From: Hymenochaete sp. R1
Lineage: Eukaryota > Basidiomycota > Agaricomycetes > Hymenochaetales > Hymenochaetaceae
Assembly (NCBI GenBank): GCA_019400425.1
Contig: JAFREE010000023.1
Coordinates: 1-64,000, forward strand
DNA length: 64,000 nt
Reading direction: 5' to 3'
Shown: piece by piece, positions 23,828 through 36,215 of the stretch
How the letters are laid out: each line of letters starts with the position of its first letter
Position numbering within the stretch: position 1 is the first letter of the stretch
Made by a program: the position numbers and the translations under genes
The notes under the pieces: generated by a model
Database searches by the model: none
Told to the model about the DNA's origin: nothing
Seen by the model: the letters and a program-made list of their open reading frames with translations, nothing else

Positions 23828-26800
23828 CTAAGACGATGGCTTGCCCAGCGAAAGCCGCTTCTTCAACTTTTCTCTCATTTTCTTCCCCTCCTGCACACTC
23901 CCCGCTGGGCTCTCACCAACCTCGCTGCTCTCCTCTCTCCCTTCTCGCCCCTTCCTGTCGTCCTTGCCAGACGGTCCTGGCACGATGGGGCCGGATCCCT
24001 GGCGCTTCCCGACAAGCGACACTCTGCGTGCAAAGCGCTGCAGGTTCTGCGATGCCGTCCGTTTTCTCTTCGGGTCCGACGGATCCGGCGTTCCGCTCCG
24101 AGGCGACTCTCTCACGCTGTCGTCGAACGTGACGCCTGCAGGTGCCGCTGAAGCTGCTTCATGGCCGCCCTCCTCTTCGTCTTCAGGCTCATCTGACACG
24201 GGGAATGAGACGGGGCCAGTAGGGAAGCTTACAGGGGCCTCGGTCGCTGTTGCCTCTCGAGCTTCCTGGTGGTCTACAACTGCTGAACCCTCAGCCGGCT
24301 CTGTGGCCGCCACAGCAGCAAACGATTCATCCTTCGACACTTCCTTGGACATTGACGGAGCGCGAGCTGCCGTGTGCGCCGAACTCCCGTCCACTTTCGT
24401 CTGAGCTTCCTCATCCACGACTGGCTCTGGCGCCGAGTCTGCTTCGGATTCGCGAACTGCGTCGGCGCCTTTAGTGCTCGGCTCCACCGAATAACCTTCG
24501 ACCTCAGGTTTGGTGTCGAGAGTCGCAGAGGCCGGCTGCTCGGCTCGGATCTGGTCAGCCCACATGGCCGCAAAAGCGCCATTCATCTCCAACAGTTCAC
24601 GATGGTTTCCGCGCTCAACAATTCGACCATCTTTCAAGACTAGGATCCTACATGATCGAGAAAGGAACGTGTGAGAAACCGGTCGGCGAACGGAAGAGAG
24701 CTTAATAGAGTTACGTACAGGTCCGCAGAAGCAATCGTCTAAGAATGAAAGGGATGGCGCGATAAGCTTTAGATAAAAACACGAGTAGAGAGTGAAAAAA
24801 AAACTAAGCAGGGAAGAGTGACTCACGGAGAGCCGATGGGCGATGGACAATGAAGAACGTCCCTGGACGAGGTTCTGAAGAGCATTCTGGATATCCTTTT
24901 CTGTCGACGTATCCAAAGCACTGATAGAAAGATAATACATGCGCGATTTCAGTTCAGACTGGGGATTCATGAATCGGACCAAATGGGCCTCGGCGATTCG
25001 GAAAAGGACTGACCTCGTTGCCTCATCCAGAAGCAAGACGGGCGGGTTCTTGAGAAGTGTCCGAGCGATAGCCACCCGTTGCTTCTCCCCTCCACTCAAT
25101 CGTACGCCACGCTCCCCGACCTTCGTCTCGTATCCGTCTGGGAAACTGAGGATCCTCTCGTGCATCTGTGCCGCCCTCGCCGCATCCTCAATTTCTTCAC
25201 GAGATGCACCGAGCTTGCCGTACCTGTTGTGTACAACTTAGATTATTTCTTATCTATGGGGTAGAAGAAGTTCTCTACTTACCCGATGTTGTACGCGATG
25301 CTGGCATTGAACAACACCGAATCTTGAGGTACAACTCCAATCGATTTCCGAAGCGAAAGCTGTGTCACATCCCGTATGTCCTTGCCGTCGATGAGAATGC
25401 GACCTTCACCTTCCTGCAAGTCGTAGAAACGGTAAAGAAGTCGAAGTATCTATCGGGTCCAGTAAGTACCAAATCAGGATCAAAAGCTCTGATGCTGATA
25501 CTCACGGTCGACTTTCCAGACCCGGACTCGCCGACGAGAGCTACGGAAGAACCTTTGGGAACTTTGAACGAAATCCCGCTCAGCGCGGTCACTCGGCCAT
25601 CGTAAGAGAACGAAACGTTGTCTGTTGCAGGAAGTTCAAGTTTAATTACATCTCCCAAAGGCATTTTCACTTGCCAAATTCGATCTCGCCATTGTCGACA
25701 ACCAAATCAGGTGCACCAGGCTTATCATTGACGTCCGTGGGCTCGTCCAAGAGCTTCAGCAGGCGTTCCGTGTCAACGAGACTGGTGTTGATCGATCGGT
25801 ACACAGTTCCAAGCATGTTGAGAGGAACGTAGAGCTTTTCCCATTCAAAGACTAATTAGCACTGAACCAGGTAAACGGCGTGATAACTTTTGGAAACACA
25901 CCTGGCCAAGGTAGATGATGAAAACGACGAATTCACTTGGCGAAGACAGACCGCTCGTGACTCGGAATGCTACAATCATTCCACCGACGAGAAACCCGGC
26001 GGACTGTGAGAACAGAATGGAAGAGAAGACGTTATTTACTCTCCAGTAACAAATTTAGATGGTGCGAACCATGAGCAGGTTCTGGACCAGATTGAGCAGA
26101 TTCAAAGACACTTGGGCGGGTATAAGCTTCATTGACTCGCGGCCAATAGCACTCTGCAAACTTACGAATGACACGGAGTTCAAGTGATTGGTAGTCTTTG
26201 ATTGCACTGGCATATCGTTCGTTCTCAAATGGTTCTCCGCCGAAGTACTTGACCGTTTCATAGTTGAGAAGACAATCTGTATGAATGCCTCGTGTAATCT
26301 AGATGCTGATGAGTTAATAGCCCCTAAAACAAAACGAAGTAGCTTACGATGTCCTTATCGTTCATTTGCCTCCTCAATTTTGTACGCCATGAAGTAAGCA
26401 TGACCTATTGAAAAATAAGAAGAGAAGCAACAAAGAACTGATCGGCGACATACGCTTGCAGTTACTGGAACAGAATAATATATATCAGTAAAGATATTGC
26501 AATAAACAACTTACAACTTACTATACCCGGCCATTACAAATGCGACGATGAGAGCAAGCTCCCAGTCAAACTTCACAATGAAGACAACCAGTGCCACTAT
26601 GATATCAGCGAATGTTGGAACAATGTTGAACAACAAGAGTTCGAGGACTCTATTGATTGCAGAGCCCCGATCAAGGATCCGAAGAATTTCACCGGTCTTG
26701 CGGCGAAGGTGGAAAGATAAAGAGAGCGACAGAAGATGGTTAAAAGACATCTGCGACATTTCTGTAGAGTAAAAAGATGAGTAAGTGGATGAACATCACT

Positions 26801-28278
26801 GTGATATTACCTACCTCGGTCGGAGTATTGCATTACAGGTGCCCACAGCGCCTGCATTACAGTACTTTAGTTGACTTCTCGTTGAAAATATCACTACTTA
26901 CATCACGCAAAGCATTGATCCCGCCGCTCCCCTGGCAGAAACGTAGAGCTACATATGCTACCAGATACGGCCAGAACGAGCGAGGTTGGGGTGGAGGTAC
27001 GCCGCCCGACCCGTACTGCTTTTCGAACAGATCCACAAGCGCTCCGAGAGTCAACGGAACCGCGACATTGACAATGCGTCCGATAACCAAAAGGATTAGG
27101 CAGAGGAACTGGTAAACGTTACAATGTAAGGGACGCAGTAATTGTCAAGCATGGTAAGTACGTACTGCGAGGAATTGCAGACCAGCATTCTTCTTCGGCC
27201 AGAGGTACGGAGTAAGTCGCGAAACCCGGCGGTACATGTCTGACCAAGAAGGACTATCGTATTTTGTGATTTCCGGTCCGGCATTAGACTTGCTTGCCTT
27301 GATCGGCTTTTGACTGCTTAGTCGTAAGCGCATTAAAAGTAAAGACTTGCTTACCTGGATTTCACTTGGTGCAGGTGTGGAAGTTCGGGTGGTAGGTGTA
27401 GTTGGGACGAGCGATCGTCCGGAGCTGAAAGTGCCGTATGCGGCACGACCATCTCCATTCACAGACAGACCATGGCTCGGCGCGTGATCTTGCTCTACAG
27501 ACAGACCATGGCTCGGCGCGTGATCTTGCTCTCGGTGGACAAGCAAGCTCGAGCTTTCTTCCGGCGCTTCATTGGCCTCTCGAGCTTCGGAGACCGGTAC
27601 GTAGCTAACACGAGGAAACGCGAGTGCCGCGAAAAGTGGTACTAACACGACGAGTCGGAACAACGGAAAGACTACATGCAGAAGCGCCGTGTAATTAATT
27701 GTAGGGCGCAGCTCTGGGATACCCGGAGATTCTAAATTCATCAGATCAGGACAATACAATTGAAAAGAATGATGTGATGACGCACTTCTGCTACGGAACT
27801 GGACGGTCAAGAAGAGGATGACAACTTCAGCAATTGATCCTACGAAAGCGGCAGCCGTCCAGAACTTCGGGCGCTTCATAGTCCATACGGCTACTCCCTG
27901 ATACTCCTTCCAAACGCCCAAGATTGCCAACAGTCCGGAAGCAAGAAGTCCACCAAGAGTTTCCACTTCCAATGCACTCCATTGTGAAGCCCGCCATGTC
28001 TGCGAGGGAGTGCCTTGCCATGTTTTGGAAAGGACGGAATGCAGGATAAGTGCAAGCCCATCAAGAAAATAAGCAAATGCGGTCAAGGCAATAAGAGCCA
28101 ATATCAGTGACCGCCTGGGAGTCGTTACCGCAACGACAACAGCGGTGATTGGCGATTGTGACGATACTGGGCGAACAGGTTTGATAGCTAGTAATGATAG
28201 GGATGTGGCGAGCAAGATGACGGGGAACGCAATTCGAATCGCAAACAAGGCTTCAAGGAGTGCATCTTGGGCGGCCAT
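23828..28278 (-). CDS. HMT1-like vacuolar ABC half-transporter (ABCB6/ATM class) with long C-terminal tail
   Basis: The start is the ATG at 28276-28278 and the stop the TAG at 23828-23830, with many short introns. The N-terminal TMD0 has about five hydrophobic segments ([37 protein letters not shown] and others). A Ser/Thr-rich linker carries a 36-bp tandem duplication. The six-helix core includes [20 protein letters not shown]. The nucleotide-binding domain is complete: Walker [14 protein letters not shown], signature LSGGEKQR, Walker [10 protein letters not shown] and H-loop SIAHRLS. The architecture matches fission yeast Hmt1, which moves phytochelatins and heavy-metal conjugates into the vacuole. 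An extra tail of roughly 230 residues is acidic at first and then basic ([27 protein letters not shown]). Substrate is inferred from family only. Confidence 0.9.
27461..27532. repeat. 36-bp perfect tandem duplication inside the ABC transporter linker
   Basis: Two identical 36-nt units lie at 27461-27496 and 27497-27532. The length is a multiple of three, so the coding frame is kept and the protein repeats [12 protein letters not shown] twice in the linker after TMD0. Perfect identity suggests a recent slippage or duplication event. Confidence 0.95.
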
Positions 28279-28660
28279 CGTCAACGAGCACGTCACCAGC
28301 GGCGGCTGAGTGTGCTCGTAGACGTTGAGCGTTGGTGGAGGGAGAGGGAGGAGAGAAGGAAGTCGTGAAGGTCGTGGTCGTGAGCAGAGAGCCTCGTGGT
28401 TACTGCCAACTCTTTTGTAGGCGGCGAAGCGGGGCCGGGTGAATAACTTCAACTTCTCTCTCTTTCTATCATTTCTCGCTTGTCCTTAGTTTACGTCCTG
28501 GGGCTATTTTTTTGAGCCGATTTATACCACTACTTGGCGCATTTCCATTCATCACGCTCAAGTCCCGACGAATTTCATCATTACTCATCTTCTCGAGAGC
28601 AAGATACGACCAGCTCACAATCAACAATGGGATGAATAGCGAAAAGATACATAATGCAAA
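28279..28660. other. ABC transporter upstream region
   Basis: No gene seen. The open frame upstream of the chosen ATG (to 28452) lacks conserved character and is taken as 5' UTR. Confidence 0.5.
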
Positions 28661-29011
28661 CTACGATGCCGTCTTGTCCCCCAAACCTTTTAAGATATCC
28701 TCTAGACTATTACGAAGCCCATCCACTCGATTGCCTTGGGAGTCAACATCACCGCGATGAAGTAACCGGATAGCGTTTCGAGCTTCCTGCACGTATTCGA
28801 AAGAGCGTGCAAGGCCATCCGCCCCACTGGTAATGGAGCTTGCAGGTTCCAACTCCGCAGATACAGAGTCATGGCTAGTTTTACCGCCATCCTCGAACGG
28901 TCGGATACATTCAGAGAGATCCTTATCCAGAGCGCGCAGAACTGCAAGGTCGTGGAGGATGCTTTGGAGAGGAAGCGGCTTAGTATCAGCCTGTACAAAT
29001 TTAGATGGCAT
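28661..29011 (-). CDS. Small helical protein of unknown function (116 aa)
   Basis: The minus frame from ATG 29011 to the stop at 28661 encodes a soluble protein with two likely helical parts: LQSILHDLAVLRALDKDLSE at the N-terminal side and SFEYVQEARNAIRLLHRG plus GLRNSLEDILKGL near the end. A Ser/Glu-rich loop lies between them. The heptad-like leucines suggest a coiled-coil subunit of a larger complex, but I do not recognise the family. An alternative model would splice at the CAG/GCT junction near 28992 to an upstream exon. A separate ATG-initiated frame at 29083-29265 has similar helical character, but I found no in-phase intron linking the two. Confidence 0.5.
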   Translation of the reverse strand: MPSKFVQADTKPLPLQSILHDLAVLRALDKDLSECIRPFEDGGKTSHDSVSAELEPASSITSGADGLARSFEYVQEARNAIRLLHRGDVDSQGNRVDGLRNSLEDILKGLGDKTAS

Positions 29012-29715
29012 AGTGGGCCTTGACACCAGTGAGTCCTCATACTCATGAAGATAAATAGTCAAGAAATTACCTGTTCGATTTACTATAGCGTGCCGCGAGT
29101 TTGAACAAACTGAAGGTTACCGTTCAACAAGTTCGCTTCATGTTGCGTTGTCGTTTCAAGGTCGTGTGCCAGTGGCTGTGTTGTCAAATTACCGATGATG
29201 TAATCCACTTCACTTCCGCGCACTTCCGTGGTCAACTTGCAACTGCCAGTGAACTGAATCATCATGCATGACTCATTTCAAGTTTTATGCCATTGAAACC
29301 CAGCTGAATTTCTCACCGTCACTTGCTGCTGGTGCATCTGCTATCGCTCAAACTTGCGTAACGAAATGCTATGCATCAAGCGCAATGGGTGATGTTCTCG
29401 AACCGACAATATTTTGCTTGTAGACTTGAAGATCTTGATTTGGTTGAATATGGAACTTTGAAGGCATTCTCTTCGCATCCCTAGTGAAAGGTTTCGGAAA
29501 AGATCTCAGGGTCAGACTTTCCTGCCAACAACCCATGGGTCCTGAAAGCCCCACAAGCTGACAAGATTGATGTCAGCTGCGGCCGGGTGGTTCCTAAATG
29601 CGTCGGAATGCTGATTGTCTCGGAACGTCTCAAAGTGATTTCGAAATGATATAGGTATAGGTGTGCTCGATTCCTGCTTCGTCGAGCAACATTTACGATC
29701 CATTTCCCTCTACTC
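29012..29715. other. Intergenic between the small helical gene and the DUF6534 gene
   Basis: No supported gene. The 60-codon minus frame at 29083-29265 might be an extra 5' exon of the left-hand gene; nothing else stands out. Confidence 0.4.
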
Positions 29716-31657
29716 ATGCGGCCCAAAACCATAGACAATACACTCGGCGCTATTCTCATATCATCTTATGTCGTGACTTTGTAGGAGGTCTTTTCAACCT
29801 CAAACAACCTACAACTGATCTGCGGTTATTCGTTGTAGTTTATACGGAATTCTGGTTTTGCAAACATACTACTACTTTCGACACGCAAGAAAGGATAAGT
29901 TACACTTGAGAATATGTGTGCGTGAGATTTGTTTATGGTAAAACTGCAGAGTCTGATAGCGAGCTTGATTTCATACAGGTTGTTTTGCTTTGGTCAGTGT
30001 TTCGTCTCTGCTTATTAATAACTTGACGTATGTTTAAAGAAAGGGCCTTGAACTCGCTTCACGCAGCTACTGTCCTGAGTAACGTCTATCGCACTGCCGT
30101 ATCAAACTATGGGAACTTTGATTTTCTTGAGAAACCATCCATGTGAGTACTTCGACCCAAAATCTTATTTCAATCAATCAATGATGTTCACAATATCTCG
30201 CAGCGAGCTCATAGTGAGTGGACGCCCCTAATTCCTTTTCCGTCTCGCCGCCTCATAGCAAAGCGTTCCTGTCAAAGTCCAGCGCAGTGTATTCGGTAAG
30301 TCATTGCACTAGGTTATTTTGGCAGCGACTAAAAGAAGAATTTCCAGGCTGTAACTTATCTTCTTACAATATTGTATGATGTCCTCCGTCCCTTCGCGCT
30401 ATATGTCACTCACCTTCTTTAAGGCTCCACACGAGTCGTATCTACATAGGTTTAACTTTCCTCTGGTCAGTCTTGGTACCATGCAGCTAAAGATTCTCCA
30501 GTTAGCGGCCGAAACATCTGTCTCTGCCTCGTTCCGGTAGGTTGCACTTCGAGGTCTTGCTTCATATAACTCAGAAGCCACCCTACAGATCCTTTTCTGT
30601 CTCTTGAGTGTTGGTGAATGGATCCAAATTTTCGATGACATGATGATTTTAACCATCTTGACTTGTCTTGTAGGGTTTGGACTTGGTGAGCTTGGAATAT
30701 TCTGGGCGCAAATTACATATCATTGATCTCGAACTTCTTCAAGCGGCTGCCTTCCTCACGTCCGTACGACTCTTGATTCCGTACCATCCCATAGACTAAA
30801 GTATCTGCAGGTACATTCACAGAGAATTTGCTCGCGTGTCTCATTATGAGGTGAGTCCACGCCAGCCCTGTCTCCACTACCTTCGCCGTCGATGTCAAGG
30901 GTTTATCTCTACCTAGTGGTTGCTATATGTATTTCTCGCCTTTGCCATGGCCTCGTACATATACCTATCGATCGTCCTCAGTGTCTACCTTATCCAAGGA
31001 CGGTCAGGGCTGACAAGGACGTCGTCTGTTGTAAATACGCTTGTTCTGTACTGTATCACTACAGGTGCTCTCGCTGCCCTCCTCCATCTAGCGACCTTGG
31101 TTTGTGTGAGTACCGACTTTGATTTTTTGCCGCAATGCCCATCTGATACAGGGCAGTACGCAGAAGAGAAACAAACCTACATCTACCTGGCGCTTTTTCA
31201 AATTACTCCGCAACGTGAGTGAAGCAGTAACTCGGAAGATCTGATCCGACATTTAGACTTGCAATGTCATAGTCAATACCAATACCTTACTGGCAACATT
31301 GAACGCTCGAAAGTCGCTCCGAGATCGTAGTTCTGGAATTCAAGGATTATTTACATCGAGAAATTGCATAGTTTCATCCCATAATTCTATCTGCCGACGA
31401 CGGCAGTCTTCCTTTCTGTCGCATCGTGCCTCACTTCAAGAACCCGTGGCTATCGCGCTACCTGATCCCGAGCCGGTACGTTGCCCTCTTTAAAGGCTTC
31501 TTCTGAAATTCTAATTCTTTATCAAATATCTTAGGTACATGATATCGAACAAATGCCCGACACGAGGAGAAGGGAGGGTGGCGATAGAGGAATTTCTATG
31601 TTTTATGAGCCCAAGGAAGTCTCGTTCGGTTTTGACAGCTCGAAGGTTTGGCCTTGA
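29716..31657 (+). CDS. DUF6534-type multi-pass membrane protein
   Basis: The start is ATG 29716; the first exons are about 29716-29780, 29839-29917 and 29979-30003, and the stop is the TGA at 31655-31657. Family features of this large Agaricomycete membrane-protein group are visible: TLGAILISSYVVT and LYGILVLQTYYYFRHARKD at the N-terminus, then ALNSLHAATVLSNVYRTAV with NYGN. A later segment has MASYIYLSIVLSVYLIQGR followed by RTSSVVNTLVLYCITTG, and the C-terminal helix ends in NTLLATLNARKSLRDR. The soluble tail follows. About seven membrane helices are expected. The function of the family is unknown, although its topology recalls seven-helix receptors. The middle exons (30180-30900) were not fully resolved. 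Confidence 0.75.
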
Positions 31658-32059
31658 GACTGGCTATTGGCGACCGACTTTTTCGAAATGATGGTGCAAG
31701 GGACTTCAGTCCACAATTCAGGGGTTTTCCCTGTTTTTCTATGATCTACTTTCTTTTCGTTGCGATTTCACCAATCTGTCTTTTTTGTCATATTTATTCT
31801 ATTTAGTTCTTGAAGTGCATGTATATGACAGATACCTATTCTAAAAACGGTTTCAAACTTCCTCTATGAAATTTCAGGTCGTTGATATGGGTTTGTTTGT
31901 CGGTCCTGGCGCGCAATGCGCATGCTTTAGCCCGGGCTCGAAGTCGCCGCGTGTTGAATTTGAGCATACCTGTCTAGGACGTTTGCCTCGTGCACAAACA
32001 TTCTTTCTTCACAACACTCTCCAACCATGAGCTCGTCGCCTTAGTCAAGAAGACAGACA
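31658..32059. other. Intergenic, upstream of the first membrane-Smr gene
   Basis: No gene seen. It holds the 3' flank of the DUF6534 gene and the promoter of the next gene. Confidence 0.5.
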
Positions 32060-34927
32060 ATGACTCTTCGTTCGGCTTTATCCCTCGCGATCGGTATCGT
32101 AATCAGAATTGCAATCAACTCCATATTCACCAACGAAAGAGTCTCGGGCACGATATTGGGTGTCTACGATGGGACTGTCGCTCACGTTGCCTATCGCACG
32201 GACAGGCTCCTTGAGCCTCTGGCGCTCGTTGAAGTTATAGGGGTAAATGACACTGCAAATCCAATCTTATCCCCATGTCCTGACGTAACACCAGGGTATC
32301 TGCTTCGATGCACTCTACCAACAGAGCTTTGCCAGGCTCGTCGCGCTCGCCTTAGGAGCCGTTGTGGGGATTGTAGTCTCAGATACTGCTGGTCTACATC
32401 TCGTCTGGGATGACTTTGAGTACAAGGTCGAGCGCAACGCTACAAAGGTCGAAATCCAGGAAGATCTCGGCGCGACGGATGCCCTTAGTTCGTTTTCAGA
32501 GGACATCACGTACTTCTACGAGGAAAAAGGCGTGTCTCTCAAGAAATATGACCGTAGGATGACGACGGCGGAATGGATCGCTGCACAACGGGGTGCCGTT
32601 ACTTCGAAGTCAACATCACGTATGCCGTCCATGAGCACGACCTATCGGAGGAGCAAGCTGCCCACTCTCTCTGGTCTTGAAACGCGCTCGCGTACCTCAG
32701 CACCAAGTATTCGAGGTTTAAAGGATGCAGAATACTTGGCCTCGTTGACACCTCTGCCCCCGCCGTCTATGTCTGGGTCCATAAATATTGGTGTCCTTCC
32801 CCCGTCTTCAGCGTCGCGTTATTCTTCCCCCACCATCAAGTCAATGGCAATCCTTCATGAACACACTGAACAATCGACAAAACCCGCTTCCCGACCGCAT
32901 ACACCTAAGGCTGCAGTCGAAACTATTTCTTCGTCGTCTGAGAGTACGGCGAAACAGGCGAATCGCTCGAATCATAGTAGTCAATGGGTTGCTGGACGCT
33001 CTCCGAAAACTGTCCCTGTTGATGCTGGGTTGTCGTCTCTATTGCTGGAGAGTCATCGAACCGGATCAAACGACCAGCGTCATTACGAGGAACACTTGCC
33101 GCGGAGACGCTCCCCTTCACGTATATCAGGAAGGCGGTCAGAAGCTCAGCATGAACACCGTGAAGCAGACAAGTTTCTCTATCCTCGGCATGATGTGCCA
33201 TTTCTCTTGCACCCGTCCCCAGGCGACGAAAAGATGAGTCTATCGGCACGGTCGATAGCTTCGACACGGACTGCGAGTCGTGCAGCTGAGGATCTGGGAA
33301 ACGCTTTTTTGGAAGGCATGAAAGAGAGGCGAAACTCAGTTCATTCAAAGCGTTCTCTGAGTCGGATTGTCGCATCCTCGACTAGAGAACTTGAGCCATT
33401 TCCAGTTTCATCTCACATCCATGACATACCTAGTACCTCCGTCCACGGGCCTCCGGACTCTCCGCTTTCGAGAAGAGAAATAGTCATAAGTCAGACGGCG
33501 GATACTACGCGAATTTATTTCCCACCGCCTGATAGCGCTCGCGTGGATGACCTTCCCTCATCGGTCTATAGTAAGCTCACAGGCTTACACCCACATGCTC
33601 ATGATCCTGCGTCTATTATGGGTCCCCAGTCAGCCGGTACACCTCGCAGTGTCCACCGAAGTACCAGCGTCAAGTCACTGCGATCGGAAGCACATCCAGG
33701 GTCTAGGTCTTTGGGGTCCTTTCCTGATCTTGAAACCGTCCCAGGTGATGCTAGAGACAAAGAAAGTGGCGAGCATTCTCGGAGGACATCTGGAGAAATC
33801 AGCAGCGACCCACAACCACCATCTGCTTTCAACTTACTTACAGCTTGGAGGGATTCTGTACCACCGCCTTCTCCCAGCCTCAAGCTTTCGGGCCAGAATT
33901 TCGAGTCCGAGGAATTCGTACACGATCCTGAATTTCGAGTTGGGCCTTCGTTTTCCTATGAACGTGCCCATATTTCGGGCGACTCTCAACCACCATTATT
34001 GGAATGTAAACCTGCCCTATCATCGATCCATGGGTCACCGCGTGCTAAAGCGGCCGCGTTAGAAACGCTGGAAACAAATGTTCAAAGCAGGGCCACAGGC
34101 ACGCGTCTCGCTTCTCCTGCCGTCGTGGAGACTGACCGACCTTCCGAAGAATGGTTCCGGCCTAATAAGAGCCATACTCGCTCTCCTTCCCACCGTCCAC
34201 ATACAGAATTGGACATCGATGCCAGAAATCCATTCGAGAGTCATACAGGAAGCATACATCCCAAAGGCGCCTCGAACGTTTTATCCCCAACAATCACCGA
34301 GAGCGTGCTCTCTCGTGGGTCGAATGCGAATCTCCTTGCGCAGGCGAAGCACTTTAGGCAGGAGGCGAGGAATTTGGAAGCACAAGCTGAAACTCTTCAG
34401 AAGCAGCGAGCTGCGGCTCAGAAGCAAGACAAACACGGGCGCGCATTTACTCTTGGGGTAGATATCCACGACGTTTCGTCTAAGGCGCAGAAATTACATG
34501 GAAAGGCTGACAAGAGATTCTATACGGGTATATGCTCTGCATCATGTTCAACACTTTCTAGATGCTGACGTTTTTCCGATCACATGTAGCACTTAACACC
34601 AAGCACGAGACAGATAGGATCGATATCCAGAGAATGAGGGCGCCTGAAGGAATATCCCAAACGGAACGAGCGTTGTATGATCTGCGCAAGATTGGCGGCA
34701 CAGAACTCCAGGTGGTTGTCGGGAAGGGTAAACGACTGTCGAAAGGTGCACACTCGTTAAAGAGGGCCATTCTTGATCACATGAAGAAGTGAGTCTTAAA
34801 ATGGACCCTAAAATGACGAATTCAATTAATTCGCTGCAGTGAGCATCGTTTACATACAGAGGTCGATGAGAAGAATCCAGGATTATTGCATATCAGCCTG
34901 CCCCCTCCAACTGTTGTAGAAAACTAA
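32060..34927 (+). CDS. Membrane-anchored DUF1771-Smr domain protein (900 aa)
   Basis: Four exons (32060-32242, 32295-34527, 34590-34788, 34840-34927) total 2703 nt. Residues 1-100 contain two hydrophobic segments (SALSLAIGIVIRIAIN and RLVALALGAVVGIVVS), so the protein should sit in a membrane. A very long Ser/Pro/Arg-rich, probably disordered region fills about residues 150-730. Residues about 735-803 form a DUF1771-like helical region (HFRQEARNLEAQAETLQKQ), and about 806-895 an Smr domain: IDIQRMRAPEGISQTERAL, LQVVVGKGKRLSKGAHSLK and an end near LLHISLPPP. Smr domains are usually nucleases or RNA/DNA-binding modules. Here the usual LDxHG motif reads IDIQRM, so the His is replaced, while the GKG loop is present. 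The gene at 36216 looks like its tandem paralog. Confidence 0.85.
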
Positions 34928-35327
34928 CTCTCCTGATGCTGACTCTGACTTGTGGTCGAAGACCATATCTTCCTCGCTGAACTCGCATATATCTCTGTAT
35001 TTCAGTAAATTTACAGTTTTGGTTCTTTCTCTTTGTAGGACGCCGAGTTTTCCGGTTACTATTAATGTTGTCTTTTCCCTTTGTACTCCTGATATAAACC
35101 CTACCCTACTACGCGTGCCGTAGCTTCAAATCGACTTAAACGCAAGGCAGTGCGTTGTTGGCGCTTTCCGAGCCAATATCGTATTAGACTAAAGGATCCA
35201 TCGGCGAATTTGGGTCGTGTGAGTAAAAATATACCGAGATGCTCATGTATAAAACAGTAGATCAGCCTGGAGCCTTCGCTCCTGACCGTTTCCCTATCAT
35301 CTATCAGCGAAGTTGTAAAGCGAGAAC
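34928..35327. other. Intergenic between the membrane-Smr gene and the small basic gene
   Basis: No gene seen; 3' UTR of the left gene and promoter of the right gene. Confidence 0.5.
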
Positions 35328-35900
35328 ATGTACAGACGGCGTCGCGACCGATTGGAGAGAGAAAGAGAGGATGCGCGCGGGCGTCGCCTACTGGAACTGC
35401 GGCAGCACCAGCATAATGGGGGGCAGAGTTACTATGGTATTTCTTTATTTGAGTCCTCGTGCGCCCATTCAAGTTAACATATGTTTAATTTAAGGTCAGC
35501 AAGGCATGGTTGATCCTAAACCCTACCCAAGTTCGCAAAACAGCTCTCAAACGCCGGGATCATTTCCACTTTCGCAGCACTTCACTTCCCTACCCAAGCC
35601 TGGATCGCACTATCACAGCAGCCACATCTACTCATCCACTGTACCTCCGAATGCCATCTACAACTTCAGTTCGAAAAATGAGGAAGAGGAGAAAGAAAGA
35701 GAGCGACGGAAGAAGGAGAAGAAAAAGGCGGTAAGCACTACTACACGTTTTTACCGAGGTCAGGAGTAAGGAATTGATCGTGATACAATAAGATTTGGAA
35801 GGAAATTGGGAAGGCCGTTCTACAGAGCATAGGTGTAATCTGGATCGACAAGCCAAATAAGCGTCGCAGGAGGCATGGCACCAGTCTCAGAGGTGGCTAG
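35328..35900 (+). CDS. Small basic low-complexity protein (150 aa, three exons)
   Basis: Three exons (35328-35436, 35495-35730, 35793-35900) sum to 453 nt and join in phase with good GT..AG signals. The protein starts with a run rich in Arg/Glu (MYRRRRDRLERERED). It has a Ser/Pro/His-rich centre, a charged helix (EEEEKERERRKKEKKK), and a short ordered-looking end (IWKEIGKAVLQSIGVIWI) followed by a basic tail. There is no signal peptide. I do not recognise it; it may be nuclear because of its basic runs. It lies between the two membrane-Smr paralogs on the same strand, but nothing shows a functional link. Confidence 0.55.
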
Positions 35901-36215
35901 CTTGACCAAAAGTTCATCAATCCGCGCAGACGTTCACTTGGGTGTACGGGTCTTTATCTATCCGGTATTATACATGGTTGAATCCACGCAAATCAAATAC
36001 ACAGAGTTAAATAGAATTCGTACGTGTTTAACGTGTTGGAGTGTAAATGAGAGAAAGGACGAATGCATGTGTTGTGGCTGAAAGAAGTGTGTTTGGCTTT
36101 ATTTGCGTGCGACTACCTTCTATTCTTCGCGTGTTCATGTCATGTCTTGCAAGTTTCTTTAACTTCACTTCCTGCCTTTGCTTGTGCGTCTGGCAACGCA
36201 TTTCACCTCCTCTCC
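35901..36215. other. Promoter region of the second membrane-Smr-like gene
   Basis: No gene seen. The frame of the next gene is open upstream to 36063, including an earlier ATG, but the conserved N-terminus begins at ATG 36216. Confidence 0.45.
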
